From positions 620,001-684,000 of the forward strand of contig NZ_JBEUWX010000002.1 of assembly GCF_041770905.1 (NCBI RefSeq): DNA of 64,000 bases, written 5' to 3'. The position numbers and the translations under genes were made by a program. Positions 61,836 to 64,000 of this stretch are shown here, piece by piece. Below the pieces are notes generated by a model. The model was not told the origin of the DNA, did no database searches, and worked only from the letters and a program-made list of their open reading frames with translations. How positions within the stretch are numbered: the first letter of the stretch is position 1; every line of letters starts with the position of its first letter. Source of the DNA: Propionivibrio hellwigii. Lineage in GTDB: Bacteria; Pseudomonadota; Gammaproteobacteria; Burkholderiales; Rhodocyclaceae.

Positions 61836-64000
61836 TCAGGCGCGCCGTGCTGCGCTCACGCCTTTCACGTCCCGCAAAGCCGCCAGCAGGCGGGGAAACT
61901 GGCCGGCATGACTGATTTCGACGGTGAATTTCATACGTGCCACACCGCGTCTGGACTGGGTATTTACGGCGATGACGTTGATTTTCTCGCGCATAAAGGT
62001 TTCCGAAACATCGCGCAAAAGCCCCTGCCGATCGCCGGCTTCGACGATGAGATCGGCGGCAAACAGATGGCCGGTCTCGCCGCCCCATTCCGTTTCAATC
62101 ACACGCTCCGGATGCATCGCCTCCATATGCGCAAAATTGGGGCAATCGGCACGGTGGATCGATACGCCCTTGCCGCGCGTCACAAAGCCCACGATCGGGT
62201 CCGGCGGTGTTGGCTTGCAGCAGCCCGCTATTTGCGTCATCAGCCGGTCAATGCCGACAATCAGGATGCCTTTATCAGCAATCCCCTTGGCTTTGGCCTT
62301 CTTGACGGCAACTTCATCCGGCGCCTCATCGCCCGCCAAGGCTTCGCCGCGCACGGCCGTCTGGAGCTGGCGCAGGCCAAGATCGCCGCGCGCCAGGCCG
62401 GCAAGCAGATCGTCCGTTTTGGCAAACCCGAGCTTCTGCGCCAGTTCATCAAGCTTGACGTTCGTGCTGCCCATGCGCTGCAACTCGCGCGTCAGAATAG
62501 CGCGTCCCTCAGTCAGCGTCTCTTCGTATTCGCGCGCGGAAAACCATTGACGCACCTTGACGCGCGCCCGATGCGTCAGCAGGTAACCGAGCGCCGGGTT
62601 GAGCCAGTCACGCGAAGGCCCGCCCTGTTTGGTAGCAATAACTTCGACCCGCTGGCCGGTTTCCAGCGGCGTATTGAGCGTCACCAGGGCGCCGTTGATT
62701 TTGGCGCCGCGGCAACGATGTCCCAGGTCGGTATGAACACGGTAGGCAAAATCGACAGGCGTTGCGCCGCGCGGCAAATCGACGACACGGCCTTGCGGCG
62801 TCATCACATAAATCGTCTCGTCGAGCGCCGCCTCCTTGTAATGGCGCACCCAATCGGAAGCGTCGGCAACTTCGTCCTTCCAGGTCAGCAGTTGCCGCAG
62901 CCAGGCAATCTTCTCGTCGTAACTGCCCTGCCCGCCCGACTTGCTGCCTTCCTTGTAACGCCAGTGCGCCGCCACACCCAGCTCGGCGTGTTTATGCATC
63001 TCCTGCGTACGGATCTGCACTTCCAGCGCCCGCCCGTCCGGGCAATGCACGGCGGTGTGCAACGAACGATAGTTGTTCGCCTTGGGGTTGGAAATGTAAT
63101 CGTCAAACTCTTTGGGAATCGGCGACCACAGGTTATGCACCAGGCCGAGCACCGTATAACAGTCTTTGACGCTCTGAACGATCACACGCAGCGCGCGCAC
63201 GTCGTACACCTCGGAAAAATCGAGGCTCTTTTTCCGCATTTTGTTCCAGATGCTGTAAATATGCTTCGGGCGGCCGTATACCTCGACATCCTCGACGCCC
63301 ATCGCCGCCAGCTCATGCCGCAGGCGCGCAATGGCATCGACAATGAACTGCTCACGCTCGGCACGCTTCTCATCGAGCTGCTTGGCAATTTTTTTATAGA
63401 TATCGGGATGCAGGAAGCGGAAGGACAAATCCTCCAGTTCCCATTTCAGCTCCCAGACCCCGAGACGATTGGCCAGCGGCGAATAGAGCGCCAACGTCTC
63501 GCGCGCTACCTGCACGCGCAAAGGATCCGCCGCGGCCGCATAGTACCGCAGCGTCTGCGTGCGAGAAGCCAGCCGCAGCAGAACAACGCGGATATCCTCG
63601 ACCATCGCCAGCAGCATCTTGCGCAATACCTCGACCTGCGCCTTCAGTTCAGCCGTATTCTGCGCGCCGTCTTCCTGCGAATGCGCAACGAATCCATGGG
63701 TAATCGGCCGCAAGCGATGTAGCTGGGAAATGCCGCCGACGAGCTGGGCGACGGCTGCGCCGAAACGCTCACCGACCTCCTCCAACCCCTGCGCCTGGTA
63801 CGCCGGCACGGCAAACAGCAACGCGGCGATGCGCGTATCGGCATCGAGCCGCAGGCCGACCAGAATCAACGCCATCCCCAGCGCATGGCGCCAGGCGCCT
63901 TCGCCGCTGCCGAGCGTCTGTTCCTGGTAAATCGAGCGGGCAAACTCGGCTGCCGCACGCACTCTCGCGGCATCCTCATCCGGCAAACCATCGCTCAGGG
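61836..64000 (-). CDS. relA: RelA-type (p)ppGpp synthetase, truncated by the window edge
   Basis: At least 716 aa visible; the frame is open to position 64000, so the true start lies outside. Domains in order: a pseudo-hydrolase HD region in which the expected HD pair is replaced (ALLFAVPAY), as in RelA; the synthetase domain with FSEVYDVRALRVIV, KANNYRSLHTAV and EVQIRTQEMHKHAELGVAAHWRYK; TGS (ETIYVMTPQGRVVDLPRGATPVDFAY); and a C-terminal ACT/RRM region (HLFAADLIVEAGDRQGLL). It makes (p)ppGpp at starved ribosomes. Repeats lie just downstream. Confidence 0.94.
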   Translation of the reverse strand, partial: LSDGLPDEDAARVRAAAEFARSIYQEQTLGSGEGAWRHALGMALILVGLRLDADTRIAALLFAVPAYQAQGLEEVGERFGAAVAQLVGGISQLHRLRPITHGFVAHSQEDGAQNTAELKAQVEVLRKMLLAMVEDIRVVLLRLASRTQTLRYYAAAADPLRVQVARETLALYSPLANRLGVWELKWELEDLSFRFLHPDIYKKIAKQLDEKRAEREQFIVDAIARLRHELAAMGVEDVEVYGRPKHIYSIWNKMRKKSLDFSEVYDVRALRVIVQSVKDCYTVLGLVHNLWSPIPKEFDDYISNPKANNYRSLHTAVHCPDGRALEVQIRTQEMHKHAELGVAAHWRYKEGSKSGGQGSYDEKIAWLRQLLTWKDEVADASDWVRHYKEAALDETIYVMTPQGRVVDLPRGATPVDFAYRVHTDLGHRCRGAKINGALVTLNTPLETGQRVEVIATKQGGPSRDWLNPALGYLLTHRARVKVRQWFSAREYEETLTEGRAILTRELQRMGSTNVKLDELAQKLGFAKTDDLLAGLARGDLGLRQLQTAVRGEALAGDEAPDEVAVKKAKAKGIADKGILIVGIDRLMTQIAGCCKPTPPDPIVGFVTRGKGVSIHRADCPNFAHMEAMHPERVIETEWGGETGHLFAADLIVEAGDRQGLLRDVSETFMREKINVIAVNTQSRRGVARMKFTVEISHAGQFPRLLAALRDVKGVSAARRA

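Noticed and set aside
61635..63722. A 695-codon plus-strand frame opposite relA
   Set aside because: GC-rich antisense shadow of an unmistakable RelA gene, with no domain of its own.
1..64000. tRNA and rRNA genes
   Set aside because: No cloverleaf or rRNA core sequence was recognised by eye on either strand; the only structural RNA gene seen is ffs.

Overview
The window looks like the chromosome of a betaproteobacterium, most likely of the Rhodocyclales/Neisseriales kind (inferred from gene families and gene order, not from a 16S gene). Pointers are the block yicC / Ser-Thr kinase / PP2C phosphatase / rph / rdgB / hemW, thiS-thiG-trmB, a TetR-controlled MtrCDE/AcrAB-type efflux operon, ffs next to rimO, and a RelA-type ppGpp synthetase. 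Coding density is high and codons are mostly G/C-ending, except for an AT-rich accessory patch at about 46.9-51.5 kb.

Layout. 0-9.5 kb: housekeeping (pyrK, pyrD, a YihY-family membrane protein, an SDR dehydrogenase, MtfA-like peptidase, an FAD-linked oxidase, rimO, SRP RNA, a small secreted protein). 9.7-38.9 kb: a large corrinoid/tetrapyrrole region bounded by two cobalamin riboswitches that face inward. The left one leads into btuB-type receptor 1, a 26-codon coupled ORF and two CobN-family chelatase large subunits (+ strand). The right one leads into a 14-gene minus-strand operon: btuB-type receptor 2, CcsA-like, ResB-like, BtuF, BtuC, BtuD, ChlD, ChlI, ABC-2 exporter pair, radical SAM/SPASM enzyme, CbiZ, and a second ABC-2 pair. 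Between the converging units lie a LysR regulator and a divergent 74-aa gene. 39-44.7 kb: the yicC-to-hemW block. 44.8-46.9 kb: an ankyrin-repeat exported protein and a TonB protein. 46.9-51.5 kb: AT-rich accessory patch with 40-bp tandem repeats, small secreted proteins, gene fragments, a PD40 beta-propeller protein and an IS1595-type remnant. 51.5-64 kb: trmB, thiG, thiS, a DUF3147 protein, a tripartite RND efflux operon with its TetR regulator, an ArsC-family protein and relA, which runs off the right edge.

The main discovery candidate is the corrinoid region. Uptake (two outer-membrane receptors, BtuFCD, possibly the TonB at 46.2 kb), remodelling (CbiZ), metal chelatase subunits (two CobN paralogues sharing one ChlI/ChlD pair), a radical SAM enzyme, two ABC-2 exporters and a ResB/CcsA-like haem-handling pair are all tied to B12 riboswitches. 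No corrin-ring biosynthesis gene is present in the window. CobN1 has lost the conserved histidines that CobN2 keeps. The two riboswitch leaders are about 0.6 kb near-identical inverted copies 28 kb apart, so the segment between them could invert by recombination.

Other structures: dispersed short GC-rich repeats at 2.2-2.8, 47.3-47.7, 49.4-49.7 and 61.5-61.8 kb; a MITE-like 90-bp element in two copies 59 kb apart; and a displaced copy of the 3' end of the YihY gene.
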